Shown here: one piece after another, positions 42,901 through 55,000 of the stretch
How the letters are laid out: every line of letters begins with the position of its first letter
Position numbering within the stretch: position 1 is the stretch's first letter
Source: Gordonia zhaorongruii
GTDB lineage: Bacteria; Actinomycetota; Actinomycetes; Mycobacteriales; Mycobacteriaceae
Reading direction: 5' to 3'
Assembly: GCF_007559005.1 (NCBI RefSeq)
Contig: NZ_CP041763.1
Location: 2,512,463 to 2,576,462, forward strand
DNA length: 64,000 nucleotides
The notes under the pieces: model-generated
Database searches by the model: none
What the model was told of the DNA's origin: nothing
Seen by the model: the letters and a program-made list of their open reading frames with translations, nothing else
Made by a program: the position numbers and the translations under genes

Positions 42901-45900
42901 CGGTCAGACGGGCAAGCAGGGTGGCGAAGACCGCGTGCAGAACCATGAATCGGGTGAGGCCGTGCTGCGCGGCGATCTCGTCGATCTTTCGACCGAGTTC
43001 GGCGGGCACAGGGAAGTCGACGAGTGCGCCATCATGCGTCGCCACCATCGGCCGCGGACGGTCCGTAGGGAGTTCGAGAACGTCGGGCATACCGGCGAGT
43101 CGTCCGGTCCAGAAAGCGAGCTGCCGGCCGAGCACCGACTCCGCGTCCTCCGGTGCACCCAGCACTTCCCGCTGCCAGATGGCGTAATCCGCGAACTGAA
43201 CCTCGAGCGGCCGTGCGGCGGGCACCGTTCCTTCGGCACGAGTCGCGTAGGCGAGCAGCAGATCCGCCGCGAGCGGACCGAACGACTGCCCGTCGAATGC
43301 GATGTGATGCGCGACGATCGCGAAGGTCGCCTCGTTCGGCCCGGTCTGCAGCAGTCGTGCGCGCAGCGGCCACTGCTGCGTCACGTCGAATCCACGACGC
43401 AGGTCCGCGTCCAGTTCGTCCGCGGACGCGACGATCCGCCAGTCGAGTCGGTCGTCGATCGTGTCGGCCGAGGCGACAGCCTGGTACGGGTACCCGTCGG
43501 CGGCGGGGAAGGTGGTGCGCAGAACTTCGTGGCGCGCCACCACATCGGCGGTCGCCCCTCGCAACGCGTCGACGTCGATGTCACCGGACAGCGCGAACAC
43601 CGCCGGGATGTTGTACGTGGCGAGCGCGGGTTCCATCTGGTTGATGAACCACATGCGCTGCTGCGCGAACGACAACGGAATGCGCGCGGGACGTGGTTCG
43701 GCAGGCATGACCGGCGGCAGTGCCGATCCCCGACCGGCGACAACCGCAGCCAGGTCACGTACCGACGGTGCATCGAACACGTCCCGGATCGACACCTCGA
43801 CCCCGAGCGCGTCGGACACTCGCGCCACCAGGCGCATCGCCGACAACGAGTTGCCACCGGCATCGAAGAACGACTCCGTTGCCGACACCCGCTCGGCACC
43901 GAGGAGTTCCGCGAACACTGCGGCCACCTTCTCCTCGGATTCGCCGTCCGGAGCCACGTACTCGGCAGCCTCGATCACCGGCGCAGACAGCGCCTTCCGG
44001 TCAACCTTGCCCGACGATGTCAACGGCATCGAATCGACCGGCATCCACACCGACGGGTGCATGTACCCCGGCAACGCTGCGCCAACCGCATCGCGCACCG
44101 CGTCCACACCGGCATCGGCAGGCGAGAAGTAGCCGACCAACTGCTGTCCGCCTGCCGCCTCGACCACTGAGGCAGCCGAATGCACAACGCCGGGCACCGC
44201 ACCGATCGCCGCCTCGACCTCGCCGAGTTCCAACCGCTGACCACGCAACTTCACCTGGAAGTCGGTGCGCCCCAGATACTCCAGCTCACCGGATGCAGTC
44301 CACCGCACAAGATCGCCGGTTCGGTAGAGCCGCTCACCGACCTCGGACGGGTCCGCGACGAACCGCTCCGCCGTCAGGTCAGGGCGCGCCGCATATCCGC
44401 GAGCAACCTGAACGCCACCCAGGTACAACTCGCCGGGAACGCCCACGGGAACCGGCCGCAACCGCGAATCCAGCACGATCGTCGACGTGTTGGGCACCGG
44501 CCCACCGATCGGCACCACCGACTCACCGACCCGCACCGCATGCGCGGTCACATCGACCGCGGCCTCAGTCGGTCCGTACAGATTGTGCAGCCCGATACCC
44601 GGCAACCGGGTCAGCAGTGAATCGGCCACCGCAGGCGTCAACGCCTCGCCCGAAGCGAACACGTACCGCAACGACTCCAACGCCGCGACACGGTCGCCGA
44701 GCACATCGGTGAACGCCGCCATCATCGACGGCACGAAGTGCATCACCGATATCCGTTCATCGGCGATCACCTGCGCGAGGTACTCGGGATCGCCATGGCG
44801 CCCCGGTTCGGCGACCACCAACGGCACTCCGGACATCAACGGCCAGAACAACTCCCAGACCGACACGTCGAACGTCGTCGGCGTCTTCTGCAGCACCCGG
44901 TCGTCACCGGTGATCGGATACCAGTCGTTCATCCACGCCAAGCGGTTAAGCACGGCCCGATGCGACACGGTCACGCCCTTCGGACGCCCGGTCGACCCCG
45001 ATGTGAACAACGTGTAGGCCGCATCGTCGGAGTCCAGTGGCGCGAGGCGATCCGCATCGGTGATCGGCGCCGCATCGGCAGCAGTGCCGGAGCAATCGAC
45101 CCCGACAACTCGCAGCGCAGCATCTGATTCAACCGCATCCGACACCGGTGCCGGAACCGTCGAACGGCCGTCCACCAGCGCCACGCCGGCACCCGACGTC
45201 GCCAGCATGTACTGCACACGCTCGACAGGAGCATCCGGGTCCACCGGTACAAACTGGCCGCCAGCGGCGACCACCGCATGGATCGCAACCATCATCTCCA
45301 CTGATCGCGGAATGCACACCGCCACAGCCGAATCCGGACCGACACCCGCAGCGATCAATTCACGGGCGAGAACGCTCACCCGGGAACCGAACTCGCCGAA
45401 CGACACACTCCGCCCCTGGAAGATCAACGCCGGATCGTCGGGATGACGTTCCACGCTCGCCGCGACAGCGGACGCCAACGACCCTGCGGGCACCGCCGCC
45501 GACTCACCACGCGCGAACCCGTCGACCACAGACCGCTCATCCGCCGACAGCACATCCACATCACCGACGGGTGCATACGGAGCGGCCGTGAGCGCATCGA
45601 GCAGCGCTACGAACTTGGCCATCATCCCGTCGACGGTCGACTGGTCGAACAGATCGGTGGAGTAGGTGACCGAGCCGGACCAGCCGTCATCCTCCGTTGT
45701 CGACACCGCGATCGTGAGATCCACCTGGGCCGGCACGGACGGGGATTCGAGCTGCTTCATCTCCAGCCCGGCCACCGAGATGCTTCCATCCCGACCGAGC
45801 GATGCCGCTGGATCGAACGACAACATCACCTGTGCAAGAGGCGAGAAGGCTTCGCTGCGCACCGGACTCACCGCATCGACCACGGCCTCGAACGGCACCT

Positions 45901-48900
45901 CGACATTCGAGAACGCATCGAGATCTGTGGATTTGACTGACTCGAGAAGACCCGCGAACGACACCGTCGAATCAACCGTGGTGCGCAGCACCAGCGTATT
46001 GACGAACATGCCGACCTGGCGGTCGAGGACCGCCTGTCCGCGGCCGGCGACCGGCGTCGACACGGCGATGTCGTCCGTGGCCGACAGACGTGCCAGGAGA
46101 ACGGACAGCGCAGCGTGAGCCACCATGAACGGCGTGCCGCCATGTGCTGTCGCCGCTTCGCGTACCCGCGCTGCCACATCGGCCGGGACGAAGAAATCCC
46201 GTTGCGCCCCTCGGTACGACGCAACCGCCGGTCGCGGACGGTCCGTCGGCAGATTGAGCACCTCGGGGACACCCGCCAACTGCTCACGCCAGTAAGCGAG
46301 CTGTCCCCCGACCACGGAGTCCGGATCGGTGACTTCACCGAGAACTCCACGCTGCCAGATCGCGAAATCGGCGAACTGGATCCCCAGATCGTCGAACTGC
46401 GGGTCGCTCCCCGCCACGCGTGCGCGATACGCGGCCACCAGGTCACCGATCAAGGGACCCAGGGATTCACCGTCGGCCGCGATGTGGTGAACCACGAGCG
46501 CGAAGACGTGCACATCAGGTTCCGTACGAAGCAAACGTGCGCGGATCGGCCAGTCCGCAGCCAGATCGAAGCCCGCCGCGACGGCCGATTCGACATCGGC
46601 ACCGCCCGACACGAGCTTCCAGTCGAGCCGCTCCCCGACCTGCCCAGCCGGGTCGATGTGCTGGTACGGGTCGCCGTCGATCTCGGGGAAGCGGGTCCGC
46701 AGCACCTCGTATCGCTCGACCACGTCGACCAGTGCGCGCTGTAGAGCTTCGGGGTCGAGTTCGCCGGTCAGCTGCAGCACAGCCGGGATGTTGTAGGTGC
46801 CCGCCGCCACGTCGAAGCGGTTGATGAACCACATGCGCTGCTGCGCGAACGACAGCGGAACCCGGTCGGGACGATGCTCGACCCGAGATATCGGCGGCAG
46901 AGCGTGCACCGTCGACTCCTGTGCACGCATCGCGAGACCGCGTACGGTCGGCGCCTCGAACAGATCCCGCAGATTCAGATCGACGTCGAGCGCCTCGCAC
47001 GCCTGACCGACGATCTTCGCGGCGAGCAACGAGTTGCCCCCGATGTCGAACACCGACTCGATCGTGCTGACTTCGTCGACGCCGAGCGCTTCGGCGAAGA
47101 TCGCGGCCAGAGTGGCTTCCACGTCGTTCTCGGGAGCGACGTACTCGACGGTCGCTGTCGCCACCGGCTCCGGCAGCGCCTTCCGGTCGAGCTTTCCGTT
47201 GACGTTCAGCGGAAGCTGGTCGAGCACCATGACCACATCGGGAACCATGTAGTCCGGAACCTTGGTCCCCGCGATGCGCCTGATCTCGCCGACGTCCAGA
47301 TCCGATCCGTCGGAGGCCGCTCCCACGACGTACCCGACCAACTGATCCGGGAACCCTTCGCGCTTCGCAATCGCCGCGGCTGCGGCGTTGACCCCGTCGG
47401 CAGCCAGTATTCCGGCCTCGACCTCGCCCAACTCGATGCGATACCCGCGCAGCTTCACCTGGCCGTCCGCACGGCCGAGGAACTCGAGGCTGCCATCGCG
47501 GAGGATCGCCACATCGCCGGACTGGTACATCCGCCGACCAGGCGAACCGAACGGATCGGCGACGAACCGCGTTGCATTCAGACCGAACCGACCGGCGTAA
47601 CCACGAGCCAATTGCTCACCCGCGAGATAGAGATCGCCGGGGACCCCGTCCGGCACCCTCACGAGCCGCGAGTCGAGTACGTAGACCTGAGACCCGGCCA
47701 GAGGCAGGCCCACGTCGCTGGCATCCGTCGCTCCGACGAAGTCGGGTGTGAGAACCCGACGTGTCATGTAGACGGTGGCCTCAGTCGGGCCGTACATGTT
47801 GTTCAGTTCCGGACCGTCGTTACCGTCGAACTCACGGCGGTCCGAGTACCAGCGGCGCACCTGTGCGAAATCGAGTGTCTCGCCGACGAAGATCATCGAA
47901 CGGACGCTGGGCGACAGGGTGCCCTTCGCCGGGGGACGGAGCGCACCGGCCAACTGGTAGAGCGCCGACGGAGTCAGGTTGACCACGGTCACCTGTTCGC
48001 TGTGCAGCACCTGCGCGAACACATCAGGAGAGCGGGTCGTGAGGAAGTCGAGGACCACGAGCCGTCCACCGAACGACAACGCCACCCAGATCTCACCGAC
48101 CGACACATCGAACGCGTACGACTGAAACATCGACCACACGTCATCGGACGAGTAGTCGTACTCCGCGTTCATCGCCGACAGAAGTGCGACCACGTCGGCA
48201 TTCGTGACCGCGACGCCCTTCGGCCGACCCGTCGATCCCGAGGTGTACATGACGTACGCGGGATGCAGACCGTCGATCCGCTCCGGAATCCGGCTGCGCA
48301 GCTCGTCCGTGACACGTGCGCTCAACGCGGCCACCGTGTCGAATTCGGCGTTCAGCGAAGTCCACTCAGATGCCGTCTCCGCATCGGCGATGACCATGAC
48401 CGGCTCCGCGTCATCCACGATCGACGCCAGACGGTCAACCGGATGAGTGCTGTCCAGCGGCAGATACGCCGCACCGGTCTTCGCGACGCCCAGCAGCGCG
48501 ACGATCAGCTCGGCCGTACGCGGCAATGCGATGCCGACGAGTTTCTCCGGGCCCGCCCCGACCGCGATCAGCCCTGCCGCCAGCCGATCGGACTGCTCAT
48601 CGAGTTCGGCGTAGGTGAGTTGCACACCGTCCATATCGGTCAGCGCGATGCGCTCGCCCATATGCGAGGCGACCGCGCGGAAGATTCCCGCCAGAGATCC
48701 GACGTCAGACGATCCGAGCACGGCGAATGCGTCAGCGCGCAACCGCTCGACAGTGGCGTTGTTCTCCACCGCGGCCTGAGCCGGCGACAAGTCGTGTTTC
48801 GGCCCCAGGGCCGTGATCGCCGCCCCGACGGCCACATCGGGGTCGATGCCCTGTGCGGCAAGCACCCCGGCCGTAGCCGACGCTTGGACGTTGAGCGCCG

Positions 48901-49060
48901 AGAACGTGACCGGCCCGGAAGATCCCTCGAAGGCCACCCTGGTCGGTTCCGCCTTCGCAACGAACGCCACGAGATCCACCGTCGCGGGCCGGCTCCCCCA
49001 CGTCCGTGCAAATGCATCAGCAGTCTCAATACCCAGCATCGTGTGAATCAGTTCCTTCAA
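24959..49060 (-). CDS. NRPS subunit 2: modules 3 (A-T) to 9 plus C of module 10
   Basis: 8033 residues. Layout: A-like remnant about 30-85, A3 121-640, T3 677, then C-A-T for modules 4 to 8 (T at about 1738, 2794, 3851, 4907, 5970), E8 6020-6460, C9 6500-6935, A9 6960-7460, T9 7501, C10 7545-8000. T8 reads [11 protein letters not shown], typical before epimerisation domains; E8 has [11 protein letters not shown]9 has HHLLVDGWS and begins [12 protein letters not shown], the style of D-accepting C domains. Hand-read codes: A3 DVGNIVMVY (partly Thr-like), A4 DVWHFSLVD (Ser), A5 DALQFGLVY, A6 DAWEQGQNY, A7 DAWKHGMVD, A8 DAFIAGCVW, A9 DALFAGLIG. The TTG start at 49060 overlaps the subunit 1 stop as TTGA; ATG at 49039, with GAAGGA 13 bases upstream, is an alternative. 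It ends with a C domain and no A domain. Confidence 0.95.
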   Translation of the reverse strand: MKELIHTMLGIETADAFARTWGSRPATVDLVAFVAKAEPTRVAFEGSSGPVTFSALNVQASATAGVLAAQGIDPDVAVGAAITALGPKHDLSPAQAAVENNATVERLRADAFAVLGSSDVGSLAGIFRAVASHMGERIALTDMDGVQLTYAELDEQSDRLAAGLIAVGAGPEKLVGIALPRTAELIVALLGVAKTGAAYLPLDSTHPVDRLASIVDDAEPVMVIADAETASEWTSLNAEFDTVAALSARVTDELRSRIPERIDGLHPAYVMYTSGSTGRPKGVAVTNADVVALLSAMNAEYDYSSDDVWSMFQSYAFDVSVGEIWVALSFGGRLVVLDFLTTRSPDVFAQVLHSEQVTVVNLTPSALYQLAGALRPPAKGTLSPSVRSMIFVGETLDFAQVRRWYSDRREFDGNDGPELNNMYGPTEATVYMTRRVLTPDFVGATDASDVGLPLAGSQVYVLDSRLVRVPDGVPGDLYLAGEQLARGYAGRFGLNATRFVADPFGSPGRRMYQSGDVAILRDGSLEFLGRADGQVKLRGYRIELGEVEAGILAADGVNAAAAAIAKREGFPDQLVGYVVGAASDGSDLDVGEIRRIAGTKVPDYMVPDVVMVLDQLPLNVNGKLDRKALPEPVATATVEYVAPENDVEATLAAIFAEALGVDEVSTIESVFDIGGNSLLAAKIVGQACEALDVDLNLRDLFEAPTVRGLAMRAQESTVHALPPISRVEHRPDRVPLSFAQQRMWFINRFDVAAGTYNIPAVLQLTGELDPEALQRALVDVVERYEVLRTRFPEIDGDPYQHIDPAGQVGERLDWKLVSGGADVESAVAAGFDLAADWPIRARLLRTEPDVHVFALVVHHIAADGESLGPLIGDLVAAYRARVAGSDPQFDDLGIQFADFAIWQRGVLGEVTDPDSVVGGQLAYWREQLAGVPEVLNLPTDRPRPAVASYRGAQRDFFVPADVAARVREAATAHGGTPFMVAHAALSVLLARLSATDDIAVSTPVAGRGQAVLDRQVGMFVNTLVLRTTVDSTVSFAGLLESVKSTDLDAFSNVEVPFEAVVDAVSPVRSEAFSPLAQVMLSFDPAASLGRDGSISVAGLEMKQLESPSVPAQVDLTIAVSTTEDDGWSGSVTYSTDLFDQSTVDGMMAKFVALLDALTAAPYAPVGDVDVLSADERSVVDGFARGESAAVPAGSLASAVAASVERHPDDPALIFQGRSVSFGEFGSRVSVLARELIAAGVGPDSAVAVCIPRSVEMMVAIHAVVAAGGQFVPVDPDAPVERVQYMLATSGAGVALVDGRSTVPAPVSDAVESDAALRVVGVDCSGTAADAAPITDADRLAPLDSDDAAYTLFTSGSTGRPKGVTVSHRAVLNRLAWMNDWYPITGDDRVLQKTPTTFDVSVWELFWPLMSGVPLVVAEPGRHGDPEYLAQVIADERISVMHFVPSMMAAFTDVLGDRVAALESLRYVFASGEALTPAVADSLLTRLPGIGLHNLYGPTEAAVDVTAHAVRVGESVVPIGGPVPNTSTIVLDSRLRPVPVGVPGELYLGGVQVARGYAARPDLTAERFVADPSEVGERLYRTGDLVRWTASGELEYLGRTDFQVKLRGQRLELGEVEAAIGAVPGVVHSAASVVEAAGGQQLVGYFSPADAGVDAVRDAVGAALPGYMHPSVWMPVDSMPLTSSGKVDRKALSAPVIEAAEYVAPDGESEEKVAAVFAELLGAERVSATESFFDAGGNSLSAMRLVARVSDALGVEVSIRDVFDAPSVRDLAAVVAGRGSALPPVMPAEPRPARIPLSFAQQRMWFINQMEPALATYNIPAVFALSGDIDVDALRGATADVVARHEVLRTTFPAADGYPYQAVASADTIDDRLDWRIVASADELDADLRRGFDVTQQWPLRARLLQTGPNEATFAIVAHHIAFDGQSFGPLAADLLLAYATRAEGTVPAARPLEVQFADYAIWQREVLGAPEDAESVLGRQLAFWTGRLAGMPDVLELPTDRPRPMVATHDGALVDFPVPAELGRKIDEIAAQHGLTRFMVLHAVFATLLARLTGSADIAVGTPVGGRGHQALDAMVGMFVNTLVLRTEVDTATPFADLLASVREGDLNAFAHADVPFESVVDAINPVRSEAFSPLAQVILSVDPIAATSTTAAVAGMTVNPVDITEAPAQVDLNLTISTASDDQDWSAIFTYATDLFDRSTIEQLSTRFVHLLAELLGDVQRPVGDAAIMAPNEATRLLAEAAGPSAGEAGKTIADLVAARVADSAGHPALVTEDRTISYTEFGQRVALLARELIAAGVGPDTAVGVAMRRTPGTVVAIHAIMAAGGQYVPIDPDTPVDRSEYMITTAGVGPVVVEAGRPVPTAIADLGAESPLIEVDIDGEVPAGTAPLEAGERLSPLRLDDAAYTLFTSGSTGRPKGVTISHRAVANFVAWFDALVPDGEQRLLFKTIHTFDASVLELFWPLTAGQTMVVAAPDGHRDPQYLAHVMAATDVTVAQFVPSMLSVFLEVVDEAELLPGLQVLFSGGEALPPAVHRRFAERVPTARVVNLFGPTEAAVYTMSSVLDEVADVVPIGMPMQNTTSLVLDARLHPVPDGVAGELYLGGVQSARGYASRPDLTAERFVADPFGGAGARMYRTGDLVRRNAAGELEYLGRTDFQVKLRGQRMELGEVETAIAAAPGVTHAAARVVAGPAGDRLVGYIAPATADADQVSEEIASELAEYMRPTVWVLLDEMPLNAAGKVDRRSLPDPEFEAAEYVAPESDDETAVAEVFAGLVGADQVSVTESFFDLGGNSLAAMRLAARASDALGVQVTVRDIFDAPSVRELVAAVEGRTAALAPVTAVEPRPDRIPLSFAQQRIWFINKLDPEAGTYNIPAVLKLTGELDVDALRQALVDVVQRHEVLRTTFPSVDGDPYQQIDSAAAADDRLDWAVVSSEDVLHAAVTQGFDVASQWPIRARLWQRSTREFMIAIVVHHIAADGESMGPLVGDLVAAYQARSTGTRPEFAPIEVQFADFAIWQHRVLGAGSDPQSETGRQLAYWQDRLAGLPDVLELPTDRTRPRSASGRAAETHFQLPRTVGESIVTLASAHGATPFMVVHAAFSALLSRMASSEDIAVATPVGGRGSAVLDQLVGMFVNTLVLRSRVEPDMTFSELLQQARATDLEAFEHSNAPFESVVDAVGPTRSEAFAPLAQTLFSFDPGRSVQGVSIPVGDLEVEAVEPPAQRTEMDLELIVTSHDGAPWDATLIYATDLFDGSTAQSFAERFVALIESLAAEPDRSIGDWTLLTSPERATIAELEQGPKLAVPAETVADYLTTAGGNDPAAVAISFQGRDVTFEEWSRRVNATARQLIRAGVGPEIAVGVCVDRSIEMLIAMHAVVVSGGQYVPIDIDAPADRIGYMAEIAGFEIVLTAPGLVPDAVSAIPALRPMTVDSTVGTDGSDGRPVTDADRIAPLRQESAVYTMFTSGSTGRPKGVTVSHRAFRAHLHRTAQLFAELSIESALLKSPYTFDASVWEFFWSFGAGRRLVVARPGGHRDIDYLVEVIEAERIHAFEAVPAVLSAILEHDVEGRSRALSSVRLLQTGGDALNGVLADAVTTHLPGAAFLNQYGPTEATNYVVEYAVVDGSHPPIGKPIANTTARVLDSRLLEVPVGVVGELYIGGVQVARGYAGRSELTAERFIADPFGEPGSRLYRSGDLVRWNAAGELEYLGRSDFQVKLRGQRLELGEVEAALAAAPGVVAAAAAVAEIAGGQQLVAYYSPDDLDAEVVKASVTTALPEYMRPSVWMPVGVMPLMSSGKVDRKALPAPVLQLADYVAPESDDEAVVAAVFADLLGLDQVSVTESFFDAGGNSLSAMRLVSRVSEALGVDVSIRDVFDSPTVRELAVTVAGRTSALPPVSRMPRPEQVPLSLAQQRVWFINQFDPGTSAYNIPTLLKITGPLRVDALRNALVDVVIRHEPLRTTFPAVDGVPYQDISGTDGVSAGLDWAIVESQADVEAAVVEGFDLLEQWPLRVRLWRAADDEYLLAVVAHHIAADGESMVPLVRDLVTAYAARSEGAAPEFAPLEVDFADYAIWQRSELGSPSDETSVLGSQLAYWKGRLEGIPDVLEVPADRPRPAVASNRGAQVEISLPAGTAQWVAHFASAANATPFMVIHAALSAVLAREAATDDVVVSTPIAGRGQQVLDPLVGMFVNTLVLRTTIDPAESFSDLVQSVRRHDLDAFGNADVPFESLVEALNPVRSEAFAPLAQAMLSVVEDDSAVVNIAGATIEPVQIDNLPAKVDLSFLLGIKDSSEGWNGTVLYATDLFDGSTVTRLWDRVVGLLDAVRFEPDRALGDVDLLTVEESSAITGWGRGDVVPMTGDVALTGLADAARAARGAEATALVYRGESMSYGSFAGSVNTLARRLIAAGVGPDTAVGVCMERSFEVMVAVHAVIAAGGQFVPIDTDAPADRTEYVLQTARVSLVLVAREDSPEALASIDIEKVSVDSKDASNGAPLSDAERTSMPLPDHAAYTLFTSGSTGRPKGVTVTRRALFNVLSSLADAHGPADNVLLLKTPYTFDASVWEYFGSVFTGSPLVIAEPDGHRDPGYLLSLIRDEGVTALKSVPAMLAAMVEFQEARAFPPCTTVRTVHSGGEALGINLVEQLESCFPNASVVNMYGPTEATVDITQTRVDGDRVITIGRPMWNCEVRILDGRLRPVRAGVTGELYLCGPQLARGYASQSAQTAGAFVSDPMGEPGARMYRTGDLARWTGAGEIDYLGRVDSQVKIRGQRLELGEVEGVVAEHPDVVHAAVTVVTAPGGGDALAAYVSPAPSATTTVDALRQWASERLPEYMQPSAWTVVPEMPLTVSGKIDRRSLPEPEFGGVEYVAPVGAAEEAVAAVFAELLGADQVSVTESFFDVGGNSLLAARLSARVGAALDVDVSIRDVFDAPTVRALAAATADAAPALPPVVRTEPRPQPIPVSRAQRRMWFMNQFDTASGAYNLPVALKLTGDVDVAILAEAVGDLVERHEVLRTIYPSVDGVPVQEVLPATAARAMLDWTEAATLDELVASTTAGFDVSRQIPIRGRIQRADDGLSIAITVHHIAMDGESIPVLARDLLAAYASRADETVSAPPELEVQYADYAVWQQSVLGDAADSGSVLGRQLAYWRKALAGLPTVTDLPMDRPRPAALSEAGGIVTVELDDAIADGVDALAHERGMSAFMVTEAAFAATMARLAATSDVVVGTPVAGRSSAALDDLIGMFVNTLLLRTQVDPSKTVDALFAEVRTGILDAFANDQVQFDDLVDELAPERSSSYQPLAQVSFTYTDAADHPDAIALAGVEAEPMKSANVEAKFDLTAVVRARTAVSRMAADFIYAADLFDESSARRFAAVFERVLTAMIEDQDVAVGDIDIVGTAAPSAPGAAPARALRDSGAAIGRGGEVEAGTLIDLLSERDLDLEHPALICDGTELDYEEFEERTNGIARALLARGVTPEDVVAVGLERSIDSVLAVWGVIKSGAAYVPVDPAYPEDRIAFMVADSGAAIGITDEGTRDRLGHSACDWVYLPDLEAEAESGDDIDPAERNGSVRLDNLAYLIYTSGSTGRPKAVGVSHTGIVDFVESLAKITAGPPEDEPDTRILHVASPSFDASMFEMAWAIPAGHTLVIAPHTEFAGDALATVLERDEVTDMIITPSVLATVDPERAQYVRNLATGGEACPPELVERWSERGRRIFNCYGPTEATVWATRSRMQARKPVTIGKPNDGFTAHVLDARLHQVPQGVVGELYLATDGLARGYLGRPDLTATSFIADPYGDPGTRMYATGDLVRRTKNGNLEFAGRVDFQVKINGQRVELGEIEAVLDDQPGVAQSVVIGVDSDRGGRKHTEIVAYLVAKPGETIDTDAVLDDAAERLAAHMVPSQAIAIDQVPLTPAGKLDRKALPEPHAKEAAEYVAPADPGEETLARIIAGFLGEDQISVTESFFALGGDSIMSIQLSSAAKAAGMHLSPRDIFELKTIRAMAAAAASSDGPAELLAELPGGGSGEMPLPPVTSWMIEHSEQPSDFADFSQPVVFNLPGEATVADVQTVVDAVAAVHPMLTATLTGGGDHWTLTAGAGSVPAVREIAAADDVDAGLLTAHRGLLSALDPVTGALMGVAVVTGAQWRRMVIAIHHLGVDAVSWPIIVEDLVTAWAQHTSGRPIELRSEGTSARRVAHLLADQVDAREGEVDYWLGQSPIRRTSFGDAADRQRHRWHSQALYQHVVGADVADAVLSAVPNAFGGNVDDVLLGALARAVRSWQDDQGIEDDAPVTVQIEGHGRDERIAGDEGLIDLSRTVGWFTSIAPVAVDPSTDIVHAIKSAKDARVARPAGGVGFGILRYGTDGELAQRPLPSIAYNYFGSGTAPIDNTASDEFLPVSGGPHLPSTVSGAMFSPNVFGINVSAAGADAKRLEAQFSYATDVLDEAAVADIAGRWQHELQEIADLVLGGTDVGLSPSDVPGTDLAQADLDRVAARYPGADVWPMTPLQQGLYFQADLAGDGADERSGIDVYVTQSVLSLTGDVDADRLRTAFGMLLDRHRVLRSGFVRVGSGVAVTVVPTEVDVPWSVVDLRSGPAEDRERQVRAVVDNERAKPFDMAQPPLIRTALVHHHDGAELVITNHHLLVDGWSSPLVLADLLALYATGATYTGSVAGASTGDFADHARAVAATDTAAGLSAWREVLAPVTEPTLVAPGHEPSADAPPRDFEFDVNGEIANRLDAIGRENSVTMATVVQFAWAVLLSRMTGNQAVSFAETVSGRSPDIDGIESMIGMFINTIPAVVDVDPNASVIDVLTSMQNDKVKVLDYQQMGLPSLIAQTGLPALFDTLAVYESYPVDTESITGIDASANGGLQLVDAQTSDATHYPLNLSASRRGDELAMKIKYLPTAFPMEQVAIFAEALVQVLQTMADDPKTVCGSLPLLSPTDGAALLPVSGGPAAEPVLLPDLFAEAAQRGADRVAVVDGNGASLTYREIDERSNRLARWLIGCGVGPERPVALAIGRSVELLTAIWAVAKAGGAYVPVDPDYPADRVTSMVEDSGAALGLAVAASGDLPSRGFEWVRTDDDPTAAQIAGESAAAISAGERLGKITASNLAYIIYTSGSTGRPKGVAVTHSGLANFARQESERLAACDASVVLGFASPSFDASVLEYLLATVNSGTLAYRPADAVGGPALERFIAETGATHTFLTPSVLSTLDPAEVPSLRSIAAGGEAVPQTVVDRWSAVTSVHNLYGPTETTIGITISAPMSAGVPVRLGGPIGGVDLMVLDDGLRPVPVGLPGELYVAGGALSRGYLDRPGLTSERFTANPHGAAGTRMYRTGDVVRWTPDADGGLTLEYTGRSDDQVKLRGLRIELGEIEAVLDEYETVESAVVVGVGGSVATALAAYVVVGDQPVDIADLTAYVSRRLPSHMVPSSFTVLDELPLTPVGKLDKRALPEPVIETGEFVAPGTGTERAVADVIAAVLAIDESDVSVTASFFDLGGDSLSAARLAARLSDQLGVAVTVRDVFDSDSVRSLARRVESGSDTAILPPITAVRPRPDRIPLSFAQQRMWFINQLEPESATYNIPIAVRLDGALEVDALYQAVRDVVARHEILRTTFPAFDGKPSQHVHEVGSPVAEPDWQIVENEADLVAASSTGFDVAAAPPFRVRLLRTDDEAYILVAILHHLVGDGESMRPLIGDIVTAYLSRSAGSAPAFAPLEVQFADYALWQRSELGAPDDPTSVVGRQLDYWADRLAGAPGVLDLPMDRPRPAVASHDGATVSVPVDAVVGARVDALAREQGVTPFMVVHAALAVLLARLSATDDVTVATPIAGRGQAAIESLVGMFVNTLVLRTQVNPRTSFADLLSEVRSVDLEAFAHSDVPFEAIVERVQPVRSQAFSPLAQVIITLVDETSTDTEFPVGPLQVVPVEPLVLPAQYDLSLTVVSNRNGDWTLRLIYATELFDGGTVQRLMERLAGLIDDLVSRPSASVGEPSLVDDVELAQLLEWSRGDTTGAASASTITQFLNGGEQGSRHE
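31150..47035 (-). repeat. Tandem C-A-T modules, about 3.17 kb period
   Basis: Carrier-domain serines fall near 47033, 43849, 40681, 37511, 34343 and 31152: spacings of 3168 to 3191 bases. Successive modules share long blocks such as the carrier motif, the [12 protein letters not shown] core and the [11 protein letters not shown] start of C domains. The near-constant period implies growth by module duplication, with later divergence in the substrate pockets. Confidence 0.8.
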
Positions 49061-52000
49061 TCGCGGACGTCAGGAGACGTTTTCGAGTTGACCAGAGCCG
49101 CATCACGGACCTGTTGAAGCACGTCACCGAGCCCGTCGGGTCCCGCTCCCGCCAAACTGGGAGCCAGGCTCATCAGTGCCGTGACGAGTGCAGAATCTGC
49201 GTCGGGGAGTACAGCGGCCATCCCTGTGACCGTCGCCGACAGCGAAGCAAACGTTACGGACGCACCGTCCCACGTGAACGCCTCGCCGTCGGGCGTTGCC
49301 GACGCTGCCGACTCGATCAGCACCGGCAATGGCACCGTCGGCTCCGCGGTGTCGGCGGCGTTCGCGAGTCGGTCTGCGTCGGTGGCGATGGAGATGTCGG
49401 CCACCAGCACGTCCGGGTCGGCCGCCACGGACTCGAGAATCTGGACGAATCGCTCCGCGTACTGCTCGATCGTGGTCTCACTGAACAAGTCGGTGGCATA
49501 CACGAAGCCGGCCCGCATCGATGCGCCCGCTGCACGGTCTCCGAGCACCGCCGGATCGTTCGGGTACACCGCCAGCTGGAGGTCCACCTTCGCCGATGTG
49601 AGCACATCCGGGACCGCGCTGATCTCGAGCCCGGCGATCTCGACCTTCGGAAAATCCAGATTCTGGAACCAGAGCATCGCCTGGAACACCGGGTTGTACG
49701 CCCGCGTCCTCGGCACTCCGGCAGCCTGCACGACGGATTCGAAGGCGACGTCCGCATGCGCCATATCGTCCATGTCGTCGCCACGGACCCGATCGACCAG
49801 CGCGTTGAACGGCTCCCCGCCGTTCACCGTGGTCCGCAGGGCCAGACTGTTGACGAACATCCCGACGAGATCGGCTAGTGCCGGTTCGTTTCGGCCGGCG
49901 AAGGGAATGCCGATGACCACATCGGGGCTGCCGCTCATCCGGGACAAGAGGGCCGCGAATGCCGAGTGCACGATGACGAACAGCGTCGTGCCCCTGGTGT
50001 GTGCGAGCGACTCGAGTCGTCTGGTCAGATCCGCCGGAATCTCGAACCCGACTTCAGCACCGGCGAACGACGGAGTCGGCGGCCTCGACCGGTCGGTAGG
50101 CAATGTCAGGAGTTCAGGGGCACCGGCGAGCCGCCTCCGCCAGTACTCGAGTTGCCGATCTCGCTCGGTGGTCCCCTCGGCATCCTCAACGGCCAGCCAT
50201 TCCTGCTGCCACAACGCGAAGTCGGCGTACTGAACTTGCAATGGCGACCACGCCGGCGAACTATCCGCTGCTCGTGCGGCTGCCGCAGTCAGGAAGGTGT
50301 CGGCGAGCGGGCGGATCGACGCACCATCAGCGGTGATGTGATGCATGACGAACACGATCAGGTGCTCATCCGGCGACACGCGGAGCAGCCGGATTCGCAC
50401 CGGCGCTGCCGCAGTCAGGTCGAAGCCGCGGTCCATCACCGCCGCGACTGCATCGATCGGCGACCCGTCTACGTCCACCGGATCGAGGTTCAGCCCTGAC
50501 AGCACATCCGTGACCGAGGTCAGTCGAGACACCGGTTCACCATCGACCATCGGGTAATAGGCCCGCAGCGACTCCTGGCGCTCGATCAGATCGCCGACCG
50601 CAGCCTTGAACATTCCCACGTCAAGCGGTCCGCAGACGCGGAGTGCGAACGCGATGTTGTATGCGGACGACTCGGGGTCGGCGCTGTTCAAAAGCCACAT
50701 GCCGCGCTGCACCTCGGAGAGCGGCACCGTGTCGGCTCGGGGTCGGCTGACGAGCGACGGTGCATCAGCGACCATCTGCGCGGTCGTCAAGAACGACGCC
50801 AAGTCCGCGGCCGTCGGATTCTCGAACATGTCGCGCAACGTCACGCGCCGGCCGCGCAGCTTGCTCAGCCGTGCCGTCACCGTGACCGCCGACAGCGAGT
50901 TGCCGCCCACTTCGAAGAAGCTCTCGGTAACGCTCACCCGATCGACACCGAGCTCGGTGGCGAAGACCTCCGCAACCAGCCGCTCGGCATCATCGCGCGG
51001 TGCGACGAAATCATGCCCCGCATCGAAGTCGACGGGCGGCAACGCGGACCGATCGATCTTTCCCACGGTGTTCGTGATGAACTTCTCGACCGGCACCACC
51101 GTATGCGGGACCATGTGCCCCGGCAGAAGGTCCATCGCGTAGGCGCGGATCTCGGCCGGATCGACCGGAGCCTCATTTCGCGGAGTCACATAGGACACCA
51201 GCACCGTGTCACCGGCGGGTCCGGGCATTCCAACGGTCAGCGCAGCACCCACTGCACGATGAGTTGTCAGCGCGCCGTCCACCTCACCCGGCTCCACACG
51301 CATCCCACGGATCTTGAGCTGAAAGTCGGTGCGACCGAGGTATCGGAGCCCGCCTCCGGGAATGGTCATCACGCGGTCGCCGGTCCGGTACATGCGCGTC
51401 CCCGGTGCACCGAACGGCGCCGCCACGAAACGCGACGTCGTGAGGTCCGGTCGGCCCAGATAGCCCAGCGCCAGCTGATCGCCCGTCAAGTACAACTCGC
51501 CGGGCACCCCCACCGGAACAGGACGCAGACCCGCGCCGAGCACCAGGACGCCGACCCCGTCGACGGGATCGCCGATCGTGACCTCTTCACCGGCTCCGAT
51601 CGGACCCGCCGCGGTCGCCCAGATCGTCGATTCGGTGGGACCGTAGAGATTGAAGAACGCGCGATCGGCACCGGCCCAACGCTCCACCAGTTCGGGCGGG
51701 CATGCTTCACCGACACTGACCAGCGTGCCGAGAGCCGGCAATGCATCCGGGCTGAGTCCGGCCATGACGGACGGTGTCATCACCGTATGCGTCACCTGCT
51801 GCTTATTGATCACCTCGACCAGTTCTTCGCCTGCGAAGACATCGGGCGGTGTCACGACGAGTGCCGCACCGCTGCACAGCGCCATCGTGATCTCGAAGAT
51901 GGACGCATCGAAACTCGGAGCTGCCACTTGCAGCACGCGGCTGGTCTCGTCGAGACCGAGCACCGACTGCTGGTTGGCGGCCATGTTGGCTAGACCGCGA

Positions 52001-55000
52001 TGACTGACCACCGTCGCCTTCGGCTTGCCGGTGGATCCCGAGGTGTAGATCAGGTAGGCGATGTCGTCGGCCTGCGCGGCCCGCGATACTTCGTCGTCAC
52101 CGATCGGACCGTCGGCGCGCGCCGAGACACGGTCGTCGTCGACGCTCAGCCAGTCGATAGTGCCGAGCTGCTCGGCTCCGATCCCCAGGACTGCACCGCT
52201 GTCGTCGAGGATCTCGGCACGGCGATCGTCCGGCAGATTGGGGTCGATGCTCACGAACACCGCACCTGCCTTGCTGATCGCCACCATCGCGATCACTGCG
52301 GCCACGCTTCGTCCCGTACCGATCGCCACCACGTCACCCGGCGCGACGGCGCGCGCCAGCAACTCCCTCGCGAGACGGTTGGCCGCGGCATCGAACTCAG
52401 CACGGGTCAGGTCCACTCGGCCGTCGCGGACCCCGCCCGGGTTCCCCGAACCGTGCATGTCCCACAGCCGGCCGAGGGCGACGGGAGCGGCTGCCGGAAC
52501 CGGTGCGGCAGTGAGGTCCGCGAGCGACGTGCGACTGACGACGTCGAACCCGCCGACCGGTGCTTCGGGAGCGCTGGCGGTGAACTGATCGAGCATCCGC
52601 AGAACCGCGCGACCGAGCCATTCCGCAGTCGACTCATCGAACAGATCGGTTGCGTACGAGATCTCGAGATCGAGGTGGTCGGCACCCTCGATCACTGCGA
52701 CCGCCACGTCGTACTTCGCTGCCGGCACCCGCGCATCGACGAGTTCGAATCCCGTCGAATCATCCTGCAGCGCACTCGTGGTGTCGGCGAGCATGGTGAG
52801 ACCGACCTGGAACAGCGGAGTGTGCGCAGCCGATCGTGCTGGAGCGAGCTCTTCGACGACTCGTTCGAACGGCACGGTCGCATGCCCCATCGCACGCGCG
52901 CGGGTGCGATGCGCGTTGGTCAGCAGTTCGGCAAGGCTTGATCGTTCCGACACCTCAGTCCGCAGGACGACGGTATCGACGAACATGCCGACCAGCTGCG
53001 CCAACCGGTCGTCCCGACGTCCGTCAACGGCCACACCGACCGCGACGTCGCCGGTTCCGCTGCACCGGGAGAGGACCAGCGCAAGCGCTGCGTGGATCAC
53101 CGAGAACACGGTGACGCCCGCCGACTTCGCGAGGTCTCGAATACTGCCGGTCAGGACGGGATCGGCGACGAGGTCGATGTACGCACCACGTCCGCTCGCC
53201 ACCGCGGGGCGCGGCCGATCCGTTGGGAGCGGCAGCAGTTCGGGCAGTCCGGCGAGTTCGGAACGCCAGAACGCCAAGTCGGCAGCGACGGTATCGCTGC
53301 CTTCCCCCGCCAGATGCTCGTGTTGCCATAGCGCGTAATCGGCGTACTGCAACGCCTGCGGGTCGCGGGCGGGCGCCTCGCCTGCGGCCCGCAGTCCGTA
53401 AGCAGTCGTCAGGTCCGCGATCAACGGGATCAGCGAGTAGCCGTCGGCTGCGATGTGGTGAATCACCACGACCAGGATGTACTCGTCGCCCTCGAGCACC
53501 AAGCGACAGCGGAACGGCGAATCCACCGTGAGGTCGAATCCGCCCGAAGCGATCAGCCGAACTTCCGCTCGTGCGTCGTCGGTCCTGATCGGAGTCAGGT
53601 CGATCGCGTGGTCCATCGCGTCGACGCCTCCGACGATCTGGACCTGGCTGCCGTCGTCGAGCGTGCCGAAGGTGGTCCGCAGTATCTCGTGGCGATCGAC
53701 CACATCGTGCACGGCGGCGCGCAGCGCGTCGACGTCCACATCCGTGCCCAGACGCACCGCGCCCGGCATGTTGTACGTCGAGGCCGCCGGATCGATCTGG
53801 TTGACCAGCCACAGCCTCGATTGGGCGGTCGAGAGCGGGATCGTGTCCGGCCGCGGATCCACATGGACCAACGGTGAGTGCGCGTCGTGGTCGGCGTGTG
53901 CGGCTCCGGCGGCGAGCTCGGCGAGATCGGTCGCTTCGAAGACATCGGCGAGGCGCAGATCCATGCCGAGTCCCTCACGGGCCCGCGTCACGAGCCGGGC
54001 GGCGACGAGGGAGTTCCCACCCAGTTCGAACAGATTGTCCCGACGGCCCACCTGGTCGACCCCGACCAGTTCGGCGATGATGCCGGCGAGCTCCACCTCC
54101 ACTTCGGACTCCGGCGCCTCGTACTCCGCCGAATGCATCTCCGGGACCGGCAGTGCACGACGATCGGTCTTACCCGACGAGTTGATCGGAAAGTCGTCGA
54201 GCACGACGATCGCCGCCGGCACCATGTGCGACGGCAGACGACGCCTCGACCAGGCGAGCAGTTCGGGCTCATCCGGGCGCGGATCAGTCGCCCGCACATA
54301 GGCGACGAGAGTGGGTACCGCCGCGAGGTCGTCACGGACCATCGCGACAGCCGCGTCCACAGCCTGGTGTTCGACCAGCACGGACTCGACTTCGCCGAGT
54401 TCCACCCGCTGTCCGCGGATCTTCACCTGAAAGTCGGTACGGCCGAGATAGTCGAGCTCGCCGTCGTCGTTCCAGCGCACCAGGTCGCCTGTGCGGTACA
54501 TCCGCGCACCCGGTACGTCACCGCCCACCGCGGCGACGAACCGCTCGCTGGTGAGGGCCGATCGCCCGACGTATCCGTGTGCCAATTGCACACCGGCGAG
54601 GTACAACTCGCCAGGTGCTCCCGGTGGAACCGGCGTCAACCGGTCGTCGAGAACCATTGCACGACTGTTCGGTACCGGAGATCCGATCGGTGGCATCGTC
54701 TCGCCGCGACGAACCCGATGCTCGGTGACGTCGACGGCCGCCTCCGTGGGGCCGTACAGATTCACCAGGTCCACGTCGGGTGCCCCGAAGAGCAGCCGGT
54801 CAGCGGCTTTACCGGTCAGTGCCTCCCCCGAAGTGAACACGCGCTGCAGCGCACGCGGGAAAAGCTCCTCGCCGACCGGTCGCCCAGCCCGGTCGTCGAG
54901 ATAGACGTCGAGCATCGAGGGAACGAAATGCGCTACCGTGACGTCTTCGGACTCCATCACCTCGCGCAGGTATCCGGGATCCCGATGGCCGTCCGGACGT

